The notes beneath the pieces were generated by a model, which was given only the letters and a program-made list of their open reading frames with translations, was not told the DNA's origin and did no database searches. Below are positions 22,830-34,385 of a stretch of DNA of 64,000 nt, one piece after another. The translations under genes and the position numbers were made by a program. This stretch comes from Ceriagrion tenellum (lineage: Eukaryota; Arthropoda; Insecta; Odonata; Coenagrionidae): the NCBI GenBank assembly GCA_963169105.1, contig OY720643.1:20804373-20868372 (forward strand), written 5' to 3'. Every line of letters begins with the position of its first letter. Position 1 is the first letter of the stretch.

Positions 22830-22865
22830 ATAAAATCAGTCCGGTCTTTTTTTGATCACACCTTG
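22830..22865 (-). repeat. Mariner right terminal inverted repeat
   Basis: Exact inverse of 21543-21578. It lies 50 bases beyond the transposase stop codon at 22777-22779. Confidence 0.93.
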
Positions 22866-22867
22866 TA

Positions 22868-24869
22868 TTCTGAGGGTTGGACACAGGAGCATGGAAATAT
22901 TGGACTGAAAAAGCAACTACTGGCTCTATTTCACTTTTAACTGAATTATCCACCTATCTCTGAGCAAGCCATTGGTGTTTTTTTACTTTTAAGCCCTGTA
23001 TTAGTTTTACCAATCGTAGTTATGTCACTTAGGTTTATTTAAAGGACCTCTAAATTATTTAGCTGATGCCAAAGTTAGAAGAATTTTTAGACTATACCTG
23101 CCAACTTGGTATGACGATTCCCTCATTTCAGAGCCAACTGCTTACTCATTATGAAGAACGGGAAAATCATCCAAATATTGGAATGGAGTCATTGGCAATG
23201 GAGGAAATATAACTAATAATTAATTTCTGTGTGATACTCATTTCAAATGTAAACTTCTTTGTCAGTCAAAATGCTGTTAACTTTAGCATAAATCTTATAT
23301 TTAGTTTTCCACATGAGTTTAACGAGACAAATTTCAAATCGCAGAAATTGGTGCTGTCATCTCTCCATTCTGCTGCAGTAGAGCTGTAATAGTGATTGTA
23401 TTCATTTATCGATTCTACCGTGGGCTTCCTTCATTTTCAAAGGAAAGATTATACTATCTGACGCTTTCTTATGACCCAGTTTATAATGAAATGGGGAATC
23501 CGGGGAATCAAATATACGTGATCAACTCTGAAACTTCAGTTATCGCCATCCAAGGCGCATGGAGATGCGAATAATTTCCCATATAGAGAGATAAAGTTTC
23601 ATGTTATTTACGTAGCATTCCCAAGCCTGCAAAATCCCCTTTCCTAAGACCCCTCATTCGTGCCCGTGTTTGATAGCGTGTTTGCGACTCAGCGTTCGTA
23701 CCAAGGATTTGGGAAATAAATCATAAAGCATAGAGAGTAGTCTTCCTTAGAGGGGGTACGTTTTGAGAGCGATGGGGAACGGGGAGGGGAGCGAGGGTCG
23801 GGAGTTAATCCAACCGGGCTTCCGTTGTGTGCTCATTCTTAATAAACGCGCTGTGGGATGATTCAAAGTATAAGCCTCGTTCTTCCCAGGGGATTTCGCG
23901 ATGAATTACGGAGGAATTAGTGCACTCTGTCGACCATCTGGCGCCAATTCTCATCCGTTCGTATTTTTCCTCAGAATTCAGCTGAATTCACGTAAGTGTG
24001 ACTAATATGTATCGCGTGGACGTGCTTCGTGACGTAATTTTCAATAAGACTTATTAAAACACGGGTGATTGTTCTCTAGCTTTGATTAGTGCCTGTTCAT
24101 TTCTGTTATTTTTTGCGTGTCACTTAGACCAGCTCTGATATCAGTTATGAATTCAGAGACCAAAACTTGGAATCAAATTCACATCTGAATTAGCATTTGA
24201 TGCATTGTAGTTAATGGTTGCACGACGCCAATTAATGCGAACTGTGGCGCTGTGCGGGCATCAGCTGGACAACGCAACCTAAATGCAATGTACCAATGAA
24301 AGGAGTGTTTTCTATATTGTTCGCGAAACATTCACAAGCTCCACATAACCACTTCCATTCAACCGTGAGCACATTTTCTAGTTATATGTTCACAAATTCC
24401 TCTGAGAAAAAATTTGTAAAATTCCAGCTCCATCATTTGATAAGTTTTTCAGCTTTTGAATAAGTTGACTTTAAGATGTTTCATCAACAAGGATTACAAA
24501 CATTGGCACGTGTGAATTAAAATGAGATGAGAACGAATGGTATAAATGTAAATCCATCGTCACAAATCCTTAGTTTAGTTTCAAAATGCTCCTACACGCC
24601 ATTTCTGCTCTTTTTTCATAATACATGCATACTTTCTCTCCATGAGTATGGTCGGCCGAAAACTATAACTGTTTTAAGTGTGTGTATAAGGATTCCATTG
24701 ATAGTATTAAAGTGGGAACGAGGGGATAGAGATACTTATTAATTCACAAATTTGGTGAAAATTGATTGACATGCCTCAATTGCAGTTCGATGTGACTTAT
24801 TATTTTTCAGATAGCTAATAATATTTTAACATGGCCTATCACGAAATATTTTATGAATATTCGACCTAT
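22868..24869. other. Unassigned stretch
   Basis: No element or exon was recognised. A GC-richer patch occurs at about 23620-23830. Confidence 0.45.
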
Positions 24870-24871
24870 TA

Positions 24872-25531
24872 CAGGGTGGCGATATTCAGGGAAAACCGGG
24901 AAAACCTGGAATTGTCAGGGAATTTTGAATTTCTGGAAATGTCAGGGAAAAGTCAGAATTCTTGTAAGAGTCGGGGAAAACTGGGATATGAATCCTCATT
25001 ATTTTTCTGTCATTACGTTTAACAGCCAGTCTTTCCCATCCTTTATTTCACCAACTGAAACGAAAGTCTGTTGCTGACGTGCATGAAATAAGCCCCATCA
25101 ATTCGTGAAATATTCAGTTGTGAATCTTATTAGTTGTGAATCAGACGTACAATGTATCCCTTTTGTATGTCCTTATTGCGATATTTGCCTAGTAGTGTTA
25201 AAATCCATGATCACAACGCTCAACACAAGAAATCTGGGGCTATGTTATTCGGAAAATTTTACCTTGAGTTTTATTTTAACTTCCGAAACTCAGGTCGAGA
25301 GGTAGATGGAGCACACTAGCTAACAGTAAATACATGCTTGCAGTTCTAAAAACACGAGACGATGATTAGAAAATTTAGAAAATTAAAAGATACTGTAGAA
25401 GATTTAGAAAAAATAGTATTCCAATAAGAAGTGACCTTTTGGCGATTGGTCAGGGAAATTGGTAAAGCCATCAGGGAAAATTCAGGGAAAAAATCAGGGA
25501 ATTTAAATATTGGGCATAAGTAGCCACCCTG
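24872..25531. mobile_element. TA-flanked non-autonomous DNA element rich in TCAGGGAA repeats
   Basis: The element is 660 bp. It starts CAGGGTGGCGA and ends TAGCCACCCTG, an 11-bp terminal inverted repeat with one mismatch. TA lies on both sides (24870-24871 and 25532-25533), consistent with a Tc1/mariner/pogo-type target duplication. At least seven TCAGGGAA-like words in the same orientation cluster near both ends (24885-24955 and 25449-25500). No transposase is encoded; the 60-75-codon frames inside have no motif. Confidence 0.7.
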
Positions 25532-25533
25532 TA

Positions 25534-28500
25534 TTGCAAATGAAAATAAGCAGAGCACTTTTCATTTAAGTCACTTTTTGCTTGGATTTCTTCGTAATAG
25601 ACACATACACTTTCTATGAAATGTAGTCAGTGTTCAGTTTCATGGTCCTTAAAAACCTTGCGGATAAAGGATATCTTTTTTTGGGCATTGGGTGCTGTCT
25701 CGACGCTGCCGTAAAATCTTGTGATGAATGACATCCACTCTAGACGAAACGTATCTTTTCTTCTCAATGAGTTTGAAGATTGAATGAGTGGACGATTATT
25801 TCTCTCTCCTTCCGAGAAAAAGACTCTTGCCGACTAGATAACCATAAGAACAAGCGAGGGGGATCACAAGTCCGAAAAAGGCGAGAGGTTGTCCGAAAGG
25901 TTAAAATTCCTCCCCCCCCCATTCTTATGCGCCGAGCAGAGATGGAAATATTCTTTAACGACTTAAAGATAACAAATCTGATAGTGAGAGCACGGGAAAC
26001 ATGAAGCCATTTCGGGCGTAAAGGCGACCGAGGACGGAAGACGAAAGGATCTGGGAGGCATAAAAAAAATGCTCGTGAAAGAAATCCACAGAATTAGACC
26101 AGATGAGGGACGGGCGGATGGAATTGTAGGGGAAACTGGAAACGACTTTCTCTGTTCTCTTTCTTGATATCTCGTGCGGAGTAAAATGCCGTGGAATTAA
26201 AGGGAGACGGAGAGTAAGATGGAGCAGGAAAGATAAGGGTCGAAGTTTGAGCGTGGAAGGGGTCGAAAGCCGATAAGATCACATGTTCTTCCGGAAGGAC
26301 AAGGGCGGGAGCGATGAAGGGAATGGGGGGAGACTTATTCCCGAATGTAGGCACCCGGGGTCAAAGTGTTTATAAGGACACTGGTATGGGTGGGGCGGAT
26401 GAGACATTGGACCCGACCCTGGCAGGGAAAGGGAATTGGGAGAGAAGGCTATCCAGCCCCGAGGGTGGATTTGGGATGTCGGCGTATTACGGTGGAGCAG
26501 GGTGGAAAGAGGGACAAAGAAAGAGAGAAAGGACGGCCAAAATCGAGTGGCAGGGGATGAAGAGGAGGGGTTAGAGTTTACGGAAAGATGTAGAATGAAA
26601 TGGAGAAAAAAAGCCATTTGGATCTGTTTGGAGAAAACATCGTATTTTGCCTCTCTTGAAACGAGGACCACTTACATTCGTAAAAATAGTCGCATTAAAT
26701 TATGGGATGAGCTGGAAGGTCAGTCAAAAGCACGTGCGCAAATCGTTGTTTTTATTCCGGAGAAAACGATGAGGATGAACTTATATGCGACAATGAGAAG
26801 ACAGTTTATCAGAAAATGAACGGAAGGAGTTTTCTTGAACTTAATTGCTAGAGATGAGATCCTTACTATCTGCCCAAGGGATATTGAAATGTTACCATTG
26901 ATGAATTCTGATCGAAATCATACTGTTAATTAACTAATCAATTAATAATTAATATCTCACTACGTGTACTCCGAGATGATTTGAGTTCACCCGTGGAGAA
27001 GATATGGCCAGAATAGAATCAGTTTACACTAATATAATTTTTCCTGGAATCCGTAAAAATATGCAGTGCTTGTTATTCTCGCTTATACCCGGTTTTCTCC
27101 AAAATGTATTCTTTTCTCTACTGCTAAGGACGTCATTTTATAATTCATAATAAAGTTCTATTGATGTTTCAGTTCTCTCTTTTTGATATATCACCGTCCT
27201 CCAGTTCGTTTGAATGAACATGATGTAGGTGATATAATGTTTTGAAGCCTGCGATTTTTTTTTCATTTTTAAAGAGATTAGTATGTTTATGTTGAAGAAA
27301 TTGTCAACCGTAATGTTCCTTGAGAAGGCGGTTATAATATAAACAGACACCCATACATACTGATTTTTCATATTTTTAATCAAAAGAATAATTAGTTTAC
27401 ATCAATTTCATTTTATTACATAAGTTTCACTCTTATCTAAGAGAATAAAAATACTCTTTTTTCTAAACATCCCATCTCTATGAATATGGAGGAGAATAAA
27501 TAGGCAATTTTCACTAAACTTTAGTACCCAACTATTTCTCCGAGTTGAAATTTTTATAATTATGTGTGAATAATTGCTTGGGAGCTATGGTATTGAGCTC
27601 TTAGTATGCAATATCACGGATATTTGTTATACTATACATTTGAAATGAGAATTACTTGAGTGGCAATGATGTAAACCAATCGAGTTATTACGTATACTTA
27701 CTAATGTCAAGTTTAAAATAAGGTTTCGTTGAAGGGAAGAGGGATAATTAAGATTCATGGTACGGGATCTGTTCTCGATTTCCGGGAATTCGTTCGAGGA
27801 AAACATTCCAAATTTATCCCAGATCAGGTGGGAAGGATTGAGAGGGGGGTCAATGACCTCGGATCAAGGTTGCAAAAACCTCGAAGTGATTCTAAATGGT
27901 TTCATTCACAAACTTATGCGTTCTAGATGAGGTCAGAATTTCAATTTGACCGTGCTTAAGTAGAGCTTCCAGAATACAAAACACCACGAAACTTAAAATT
28001 GAAGCAGAGTGTCACCCAAGAACCACGAGTTTAGAAGTTACGTTTTTCTACCCAGAACAAATTACTCGTGATCTTTTAAAAATACTCCTTGTTAACCCTG
28101 CTGAAGGAGATTTTTAATAATCCAAATAAAATTAAAATACTTCTCTCTTGACTAACTCCTCTTCTACTTTTTCATCTGAGGACCCTCATATTATGATGTC
28201 TGCCAAGTGCACTATTATCTTGGATGCAGTATGTAAAAGTTCCAAAATTGTTTATCATTTTAAATTTTTCTCTCATTATTTGTATCTAAATAAATATTTG
28301 TTTTCTTATACTAGTAAAAGCAACTATCTATAATGTTACATACATATTATCGGAAATATATTTCCGGGGGTAAAATAACTTGGGAAAAATAACTCAGAAC
28401 CACGGTGAAAGGTGAGAATTGTGCAAGAAATTTCCAGAATCAGTAGAGTAATATATGAACCACCCCTTTCTTTAAAGGTAAGTCGGGTATAGATGCCCCC

Positions 28501-28840
28501 CATTAAGAAATTACTTCATTGCAATGCCTGAGGTAATAACAAAATTGTAGAACTTCATGAAAGAAAACAGTATTTACTGATTATTAATAATGTATAAACC
28601 AATTTTGTTTAAAAAATGTACACCCAAAATATTTAAAATTTCTACATTTTTGTATTTAGCCATCACACCCAACCAGCCGGATGAGACGCCTCACCTCTGC
28701 GGAAGAGATGGGACTAGTTGTAACTGAATTTAATCTGAAAACGCTTGTTATTTAAAAAAATGTTAAACTTAACTTTAAATTACAATTTCCAATCATTGTA
28801 TTAACTAATGATGTGGTACGAAGTCACTCTTATGGGTGCA
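25534..28840. other. Unassigned stretch with a polypurine island
   Basis: About 25780-26575 is purine-rich on the plus strand (GGGA and GAAAG words) and gives overlapping open frames in several plus frames and antisense, a sign of composition and not coding. The rest is AT-rich without recognised elements. Confidence 0.4.
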
Positions 28841-28844
28841 TATA

Positions 28845-28942
28845 CACCAGGGTTAAAATTCGCCATGAAAAAATCATTTGACTTGACTGGGATTCGATCC
28901 CGGATCTCCCAATATTCGGTCAGGCGTGTTAACCAGTTAAAA
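28845..28942 (-). mobile_element. tRNA-derived SINE (minus strand), family 2 copy 1
   Basis: On the minus strand, an A-box-like TTAACTGGTTAACACGCCTG and a B-box GGGATCGAATCCCAG (complement at about 28887-28901) are followed by AATGATTTTTTCATGGCGAA. The downstream part matches the SINE at 31310-31395. The tRNA-like head with an unrelated body indicates a SINE and not a tRNA gene. Confidence 0.6.
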
Positions 28943-29547
28943 TAGGATCAAACTAAATGTTTCAATTAACTTTAAAACCCATTTAGAAGCATCATTTGCA
29001 AAACTTTTACCCAAAATAGCAAATTATTAGAAAATCGCGACTGCCTTGACGTAAAAGTGACAAATTGCATTGAACCCATTGCCTTTCCATGGTGTCATAA
29101 GGGGTCGATCACTTACGGGCTGGCGCGTGCAATGGACTCGACATCTTCTCCGGGGAGGACAACGCCCAGTGCGGCGGATGGGCTTTGTCCCGAGTGGCAT
29201 TGCTCGGGGTACGTGTGGAGAGAAGGAAAGGGGAGACATTTTGACGAGGGGAGGAGAGGGGTAGAGGCGTCTTCTGGCCGTGGCGCCGAGGAGGAAGTGG
29301 TCGCAAGAAAGGAGCAGGGGGAGGAGGGGTAGGCGAGATGTGAGGGATTGTGGGGAGTCTAGAATGGAGGAGAGGGTGAAGTATGCTGTGGGGATAGCGG
29401 TGTTTGCAAAGGGCGAAGACCCTCCCAAAATCTCCCACGCTGACCTCCACGCGCTTAGGGGGGGGGGGGACTGCAATACCACCCTCTTAATACCTTGCGA
29501 TGGGCATGCATCTTCATCATCACAAAACAAAAAAAGTAATAATTCAA
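28943..29547. other. GC-rich CpG-containing block, no gene assigned
   Basis: About 29090-29470 is GC-rich and purine-rich on the plus strand, with ten G in a row near 29460. Long open frames occur on both strands here (for example 29027-29596 minus), but they mirror each other and have no domain. It could be a CpG-island-like region. Confidence 0.4.
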
Positions 29548-30096
29548 GATATAATAACTTTATAATATTCCATACTGTTTTATTACTACTTAACAAGCCT
29601 AACCGGTTTCAATGTATACACATCATCAACAGCTCTGTGTTTGCTAAGCATCTGTTTGACCACAATCACATTTCAAATTTTAATCCCAATATTTTATATT
29701 TTTGTGACAAAGGTGCCAAATTGGATTTTTTAGAGAATTTTGCAATTGTTTTAGCTTTTAAAATATCTAGTCATAGAGTTTTAAATGATTTTATTCCGGA
29801 TAAATTGTCGCCCCTTTTTGCTGTGCCTCTCCCCCCTCTTTTAACTCTTGACGCTGTTGGTTTTACATTTCCCGTGTCCTCGCTTTGTTAACCCCCGCCT
29901 CTCTACTAATATCCTTCTCCCCTCCCAACCTCCTCCTTACTTTCTTCCCCGTGTGGTACCATGTAAATATAGCAAGTCACCACCTCTGTACGCTGTATTT
30001 TTCCTCTCATGATGATGTGTATACATTGAAACAGGTTAGGCTTGTTTACTAGTAATAAAACAGTGTGGAATATTGCAATGTTATTATTATTATATC
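29548..30096. mobile_element. 5'-truncated Penelope-like element with inverted pseudo-LTRs
   Basis: The left arm (29548-29632) is the inverse of the right arm (about 30008-30096). The minus-strand left arm and the plus-strand right arm both read TGATGATGTGTATACATTGA, then AAC, GGTTAGGCTTGTT and AATAAAACAGT, TGGAATATT. Between the arms is a C-terminal GIY-YIG-type Penelope coding fragment (29637-29891). In each arm, the TGATGAT box, a short self-complementary hairpin (GTGTATACAT) and GAAAC form a hammerhead-like core. Penelope-like elements are known for 5' truncation, partial inverted terminal repeats and hammerhead motifs, which all fit. The right arm has GAAACAGG where the left has GAAACCGG. 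Confidence 0.7.
29637..29891 (+). pseudogene. Penelope-like ORF, C-terminal GIY-YIG region fragment
   Basis: The reading gives FAKHLFDHNH, then FCDKGAKLDFLENFAIVLAF and LNDF, ending at a stop at 29889-29891. The pattern of F..HL....H, followed by a Lys-Gly-Lys-Leu-Asp-x-Leu-Glu core and LND, is the end of the GIY-YIG endonuclease region of Penelope-like retroelements, where the conserved Glu of LLE/FLE lies. The reverse transcriptase and the GIY and YIG motifs are absent, so the copy is strongly 5'-truncated. The open frame extends upstream into unrelated GC-rich sequence through the left arm, which is accidental. The right terminal repeat begins about 115 bases after the stop. Confidence 0.6.
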
Positions 30097-30208
30097 ATGC
30101 CGAAATTCCACCAAGTCAACTCTCCAACTATCTTGTATAATAGTAATAATTCAAAACCTGAAAGTTTTCCTTCATGAGGTTATTGAGTAAATGCCCATTA
30201 ACCCAATA

Positions 30209-30412
30209 CCCCAATCCCAAAAAGGTACAATACTCGTTCTTTCCGCGCACAATAAGCGATTACAATAAAATCTTACCTCCACTATATACACTCCCATAAT
30301 ACACGTAACCATTTCACCTCCCATAACCTTACATCATTTCACGGTTGGTGTCGTAAGACCCCCTGCCACACACTCATGTGGCGGCTCGCAGGGTATTATA
30401 TAGATATAGATG
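30209..30412 (+). mobile_element. LINE 3' end
   Basis: It starts in the last codons of the LINE ORF2 (AGGTACAATACTCGTTCTTT, the same phrase as near 36550). It runs through the conserved 3' region (TTTCACCTCCCATAACCTTACATC) and ends in the hairpin at 30361-30395 (CCCTGCCACACACTC ... GGCTCGCAGGG) and a TATATAGATATAGATGTAGA tail. It closely matches the copies at 35704-36395, 36546-36766 and 59900-60042. 5'-truncated, non-coding. Confidence 0.7.
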
Positions 30413-31309
30413 TAGATATCCCCTTCCTCAACAGCCCTCCCGTCTCAGGATCCCACCATACCTCTTTGCAATTCTTTTTTGCAATTTTTAGTAGGAAAAC
30501 GTATCACGTGCAATTTCACATACCACGTTCGAACCACGTGCAATATCCTGCTGTTTTAAAAAAATCTAATTTTTTGAGCCTAGTGAGTGCCCATTGAGAC
30601 TTTGGATCAGCATGCTGAAAACTACCTTTGTGCAAAATTTCAGCAAATTTAGCCGTGGGCCATTTTCCATAAGGAAGGTACCGGGTCCTTTCTTATAATA
30701 AGGTTGCCATGGGGTCTTTTTACAATAACGTTGCAATATTTGTGCCAGTTGAACGTTAATTCTTCACGCTGTTCCCTAATTTCCTGTTCGTTAAGCGAGG
30801 GTCAAAAATCTCTCAGGAGAGTGTCATAGTTGAATGATCTAGCAAAGCCACTTTAAGATTGTGTGGCATGGAGTGAGTTTTCTTCTAAATATTGACATTT
30901 TTACACGCCGCACAGGTTTAACTTGTTTATGTACAAGTCACATGTTAAGTTACCGACATTGATTAATACGGGGTAGTTAACAATGCGAGGGAGGTGTTTT
31001 TATTTTAAAAAATTATGTAATATGGGGGGTAGACATAATCAGATGTTAAAGCCTTTGTCTGGTGGAGGGCCGTCATGGTTAAAAAACAATTGAACTTCGA
31101 TGAATGTACCCGAAGATTGCATAGAGGCCAAAATAGGTTGCACATTCATAATTGACTTTCGAAGTAACAATGCTGGTCTTATAACCATTTTGTTAGTTTA
31201 TTTACTCCTAGGAATAATTTTAAATGTGCACAGTATATTTCGCAACTACATTTAGTGTTTATTTTTCCTAATGAAACAAACGACATTTTAAAACACTCCA
31301 AATTCGAAT
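30413..31309. other. Unassigned AT-rich stretch
   Basis: No gene or element was recognised. Confidence 0.45.
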
Positions 31310-31395
31310 AAAATTTACAGCGAAAAAATCGTTTCCAGGACTGGGGTTTAAACCGAGACCCATGCGTGACCCTAAGTAGCCATTCTCTGTAATCC
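31310..31395 (-). mobile_element. tRNA-derived SINE (minus strand), family 2 copy 2
   Basis: On the minus strand, an A-box-like ATGGCTACTTAGGGTCACGC and a B-box CGGTTTAAACCCCAG are followed by GAAACGATTTTTTCGCTGTA. The body aligns with the SINE at 28845-28942 (CCCAGTC, then NATTTTTTC, then AATTTTA). No tail was identified. Confidence 0.55.
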
Positions 31396-33469
31396 TTTGA
31401 ATATCTCCAATTTACATTATCTTAACTCCTCATTCTTGTCTTAGAGAACAATCCGAATGTGGTATGTCGGAGTTCAAATGACGTGCTCAATGTTAATGCA
31501 AAAATAGTCTGCTTGGAGTGGAAAATAGAGGAAGGAAGTGTGCTGAGAAAAAGGCAATGTTTGCTCAGGGCAACCTTCCTCCCCAAACCTCCACTCTGAC
31601 CTCTCCATACCGAAAGCTTTTTCGAATCCCTTATGCCCGGACGCTGCCTTGCGCTCTGTGATCGTATGTCTATTCACGTGTGTACATCTTCGGGAGAAAT
31701 GCCTGGGGAAGGGTAAGAGCATGTATATACGTATGTGAAAGATGTTGGAGTTCAGAGTTTTGAGAGGAGCACTCGGATGTGCCCAGAGAGGCTGTGTAAG
31801 GAGAGCTGCGCGAACGAGGACCCACTCCGCCGTTAGCTGTTATTTGGAAAGGCGCGAATGCAGTCCCGCCTAATGGAGTGGTTTAGACTACGCAAAGTCC
31901 TTCATCCTTCTTACCCGACCCCTCTTCTCGGCCTTTCCCAACACACGCCATCACCAAGTTAAGTTTAAAGACCACCCACGCCTCTGAGGAAAACTTGTAT
32001 TTGATGGAACTTCAGATCCGGACTACTGCTGTTAACACATTCGACATCTGCATTACACTCTGCAAGCTAACTCAAGGGTATGTGGCACGTAGTGACTTAT
32101 CACCTGCAATCACAACTCAACTTGCATTCTCATTTTTAAGGTAATTTAATTGTTAAGGTAGGTTTAGATGGAATATATGAAAAAATTCTAGATTTTTAAA
32201 CGGTCTGGGTCATAATTATACCATAAGCGTTTTAACTAATACGATCCACCTTTCTTCATCCTGTCCATAAAACCGTTCTATTTCTTACCCTTTCCCCACG
32301 TCCTTACTCATTTTATTAACGTACCTCTATCACGATCTTAAGCAGTCCTTAGCTCCACTCAATGCTTCTTCCACCCATCTACTTTGCCTCCTGAGAGACC
32401 ATTGCTGACTAAGATGTTACAAGCCCAATTAAAAAACATGGAAACAAATCACCAGTGCCTTTCAAATAAACCAAAACTGTTTTCCATCTACATTTTCACC
32501 CTCCACCATATTTCGATTTCCTTGTAAGACAACCTGGATGACGATGGCTGAGTAAGCTAAGATTAAACATTGCTTCCAAATAATCTTTGTGGAGAAAAAA
32601 ACATGAAAATACATTCTACAAATTCTATAGGAAAGCCTTAAATCATTAATATTATGTAGCATCCAATGCAATATTCAGTGGTTGTAATTCTTTTTGAAAG
32701 TTAGAGTGAAAGATGCCTTCAAATATTTTTTAAGCTGAGCAAATGTAAAGGTGTACAGTTATATTGCACTGACGCAATTTATGCAGTTATGTGGTACGCG
32801 CCGCCATATGTATTGAAATTGGCACGTTGTATAGAACATTTGTTAGAACCATCGTTCTTTATTCTTCCTTATAGTCTTGCAATATCCGGGAGACTATCTT
32901 TACCAGGACCCTTCTCTTTTAAAGAAGGATAACAGAGTCGGCATCAAATGGAATTGTGGAAAGGATTCATACAGAGTTGTACCCATTCTGGTTTAACATA
33001 CCATCCGCCCAGTCTTGGAGACAGTCTATCCTATTCCTTATTTAACGCATAAAAGGAACGATTTTTTTAAAACCTGCACTTTCCGTAGTTTTTTGAGCCG
33101 ATTCAGTAGAATGTTTATTAGGAAAAAATATTTGCAAATATTTGTTTTGAGATGGTGAAAGAGCAGGGCCATAGAGGTCGAAGATGAAAGTTGGTGAAAG
33201 AGTTGTTCTTCTCCGGGTTCGAGGTCGAGCGCGGTGTAAATATGTTTTTCCTTTCGATCTCCGCATCCTGTCGTAAAAACACAATCCTGAGCGTTTCGTC
33301 GCGCCCTTCCACTCAGTTGTTTTGTTCAAGGAGGTTGAAAAGCACTGGCAGCACAATCAAGGGAAATTCCGTGAGGACACTTACCCGTGTTTTTGGGTTG
33401 TCAAAATTCGTTACCTCTAATGCGGAGCCGAACAAAAAAAAGTATCCTTTCCTATGGATGGGTTTATAG
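31396..33469. other. Unassigned stretch
   Basis: No supported gene. Open frames of about 64-104 codons on both strands at 33042-33500 overlap each other and have no motif. Confidence 0.45.
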
Positions 33470-34022
33470 CGGTGAGTTACTTCTACAAGTTTATTCTGCA
33501 AGAGCATGAGGGGATATAACCCAGGTGAGAGATTCTTTTACGAGTCAGGGTGAACCTAAATTGGCTGCCATTGGTTTTCCAACAATAAGCTTTGGGAAGC
33601 GACTGGCCTAAATTTTCACTAGTTCAACGAGCGGACTATTAGAGCCATTCATATCTGAAAAATTCGTCTCAGCGTGTAACTTTCACAATGAACTGTTGAG
33701 TGTAAACCCATCTTTATTGTTATCCCTATTATATGTACTTATTTATCCGTTGTCAGCAACTTCTGTAAGAGTGGGCTAACACTGGTAGGTTACTTCAACT
33801 AGTTTCCTCTGCAGGAGCTTGCAGAGAATTTTACGGAATATTTTTTCTCTAGTCAGGTTGGTTCCTATTTACACATCCAAGAATGCATTCCTGCGAGCGA
33901 CTTGCCAAAACCTGTCAAAGCTCAACGAGAGGACTTGCGTAGTCGTTTACGCGTGTAATTTACCTCATAAATCGTTTTCTGCAAGTAACTCGCACAATAA
34001 ACTGGCCCTTGTAACCCATTTT
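33470..34022 (+). repeat. Diverged tandem duplication (two units)
   Basis: The unit at about 33470-33715 is similar to the unit at about 33785-34020. Both start GGTNNGTTACTTCNACNAGTTT, contain a CTGCANGAGC phrase, CAACGAG near the middle, GCGTGTAANTT, and end with CACAATNAACTG ... TGTAA.CCCAT. Neither unit has a long open frame. The parent element, if any, is unknown. Confidence 0.5.
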
Positions 34023-34314
34023 GAAGCATAACCCAAATATGAAATAATTAATATTGATTACCGGCCAACAAATTTTCTCTAGGTATTTCATTATTACATA
34101 TCATGCGCATGCTATTATCTCTTTTGTCCCTCCGAAAATTTGTACAGTTGACGATGAACGGTTGCAGATCCCTCTCGCGATTTTGCTTTGACACACATCA
34201 CCATCAACACCAGCATAATTGATGCGGTAATTATGATACTTTGTATATTCCACGCTGCTTTGTCACTTCCGTACACAGTAGTGACATAATTATCTCATTA
34301 TATTAACCTTGATA

Positions 34315-34385
34315 ATGACATAATTATGCCAAAACTATGGTCGTTTGTTAAAAACAGTGTGGAAAGTTCAAAGAAGCATTTTATT
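34315..34385 (+). repeat. Penelope-like pseudo-LTR fragment, degraded
   Basis: CTTGATAATGACATAATTAT, then GCCAAAAC, TATGGTCGTTTG and TTAAAAACAGTGTGGAAAG follow in the same order as at 6850-6950 (minus) and 7455-7540 (plus). The GAAAC box reads AAAAC. An upstream AGTGACATAATTATCTCA near 34281 may be part of an opposing arm, but I could not define a full palindrome. Confidence 0.4.

Larger units (their letters stand above)
21543..22865 (+). mobile_element. Full-length mariner (DD34D) transposon
   Basis: The element is 1323 bp, bounded by TA dinucleotides at 21541-21542 and 22866-22867, the target duplication of Tc1/mariner transposons. The terminal inverted repeats are perfect over 36 bp (CAAGGTGTGATCAAAAAAAG and onward). 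The single gene encodes a mariner transposase that is broken by at least two lesions. Both the length and the one-gene organisation are standard for mariner. Perfect ends combined with a damaged gene suggest a copy that could be moved only by a transposase made elsewhere. The exact mariner subfamily was not determined. Confidence 0.95.

Noticed and set aside
29027..29596. 189-codon minus-strand open frame
   Set aside because: It lies in a GC-rich block with overlapping frames on both strands, has biased composition and no domain.
29280..29640. N-terminal part of the 203-codon open frame at 29280-29891
   Set aside because: It runs through a GC-rich block and then the non-coding left pseudo-LTR arm; only the last 85 codons resemble a known protein.
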